In this document: piece after piece, positions 15,373 through 15,519 of the stretch
Layout: every line of letters begins with the position of its first letter
Numbering within the stretch: position 1 is the first letter of the stretch
Source of the DNA: Bacteroidales bacterium
Lineage (GTDB): Bacteria > Bacteroidota > Bacteroidia > Bacteroidales > UBA932
Assembly: GCA_004552115.1 (NCBI GenBank)
Contig: SFPH01000002.1
Span: forward strand, 1-15,519
Direction of reading: 5' to 3'
Length of the DNA: 15,519 nucleotides
Notes under the pieces: model-generated
What the model saw: the letters and a program-made list of their open reading frames with translations, nothing else
Database searches by the model: none
Told to the model about the DNA's origin: nothing
Program-made: the position numbers and the translations under genes

Positions 15373-15519
15373 TTATCTTATTGTTTTAAGAATTTCAATC
15401 GTCTGTTCCCGCCTTTTGGCCATACGGATGCGCCAGATGAGCTCCTGGATGCTCACAGGCACCACGGACGAAGGGGCCTGCCTGATGCAGGCGGCAGCGG
15501 CGGCTGCGCTCCTGTAGCC
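15373..15519 (-). CDS. 3' end of an unidentified ORF (runs off the right edge)
   Basis: An open minus-strand frame of 48 codons from the window edge to TAA at 15375-15373. Its last residues read SIQELIWRIRMAKRREQ followed by TIEILKTIR. The composition changes from GC-rich to AT-rich close to the stop, and the helical, charged C-terminus is protein-like. I do not recognise the family. A frame this short can stay open by chance, and a second minus frame is also open for about 40 codons here, so the call is tentative. The 160 bases from this stop to the next gene's start include the ATG-proximal AAAGGA and otherwise show nothing distinct. Confidence 0.4.
   Translation of the reverse strand, partial: GYRSAAAAAACIRQAPSSVVPVSIQELIWRIRMAKRREQTIEILKTIR

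Noticed and set aside
15227..15517. A plus-strand frame at the right end
   Set aside because: It overlaps the signal peptide region of the 619-aa lipoprotein and the AT-rich intergenic gap, and the translation is not protein-like.

Overview
This window looks like a glycan-utilisation locus (PUL) of a Bacteroidota, most likely a Bacteroidales gut or host-associated bacterium. The signs are a SusC/SusD pair, a DUF3823 surface glycan-binding protein, a run of lipoproteins with Bacteroidota-style lipoboxes, weak or absent Shine-Dalgarno sites, and a TAnnTTTG-type promoter element. The coding DNA is fairly GC-rich with AT-rich gaps. I cannot name the genus. All real genes lie on the minus strand, so transcription runs from high to low coordinates, and the whole window is packed: no gene-free stretch exceeds 300 bases.

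In order of transcription: the 3' end of an unidentified ORF (15519-15373); a 160-base gap before the next start; then a tightly spaced cluster made of a 619-aa multidomain lipoprotein with a duplicated C-terminal beta-sandwich module (15335-13476), a GH76 endo-alpha-1,6-mannanase lipoprotein (13461-11983), a SusC-like TonB-dependent transporter (11964-8800), its SusD-like partner (8790-6715) and a DUF3823 lipoprotein (6700-5891). A GC-rich hairpin followed by T-runs (about 5875-5828) forms a likely intrinsic terminator, with a possible Bacteroidota promoter directly after it. A second cluster follows: a GH-A-type (GH42-like) putative glycoside hydrolase (5802-3643), a glutaminase A-like (DUF4964/DUF4965/DUF1793) protein split in two by an apparent frameshift (3625-1176), and a GH92 alpha-mannosidase that runs off the left edge (1176-1).

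The combination GH76 + GH92 + SusCD points to an alpha-mannan such as fungal cell-wall mannan as the target. The model is that binding lipoproteins and GH76 capture and cut the alpha-1,6 backbone at the surface, SusCD imports fragments, and GH92 plus the GH42-like enzyme trim them. The role of the glutaminase-like protein is unclear, and its reading frame is broken in this sequence.

The most interesting points are the frameshift in the glutaminase-like gene, the duplicated binding-type module in the first lipoprotein, the unassigned GH42-like enzyme, and the terminator/promoter junction that divides the locus into a capture/import half and a processing half. I saw no CRISPR array, insertion sequence, tRNA or rRNA.
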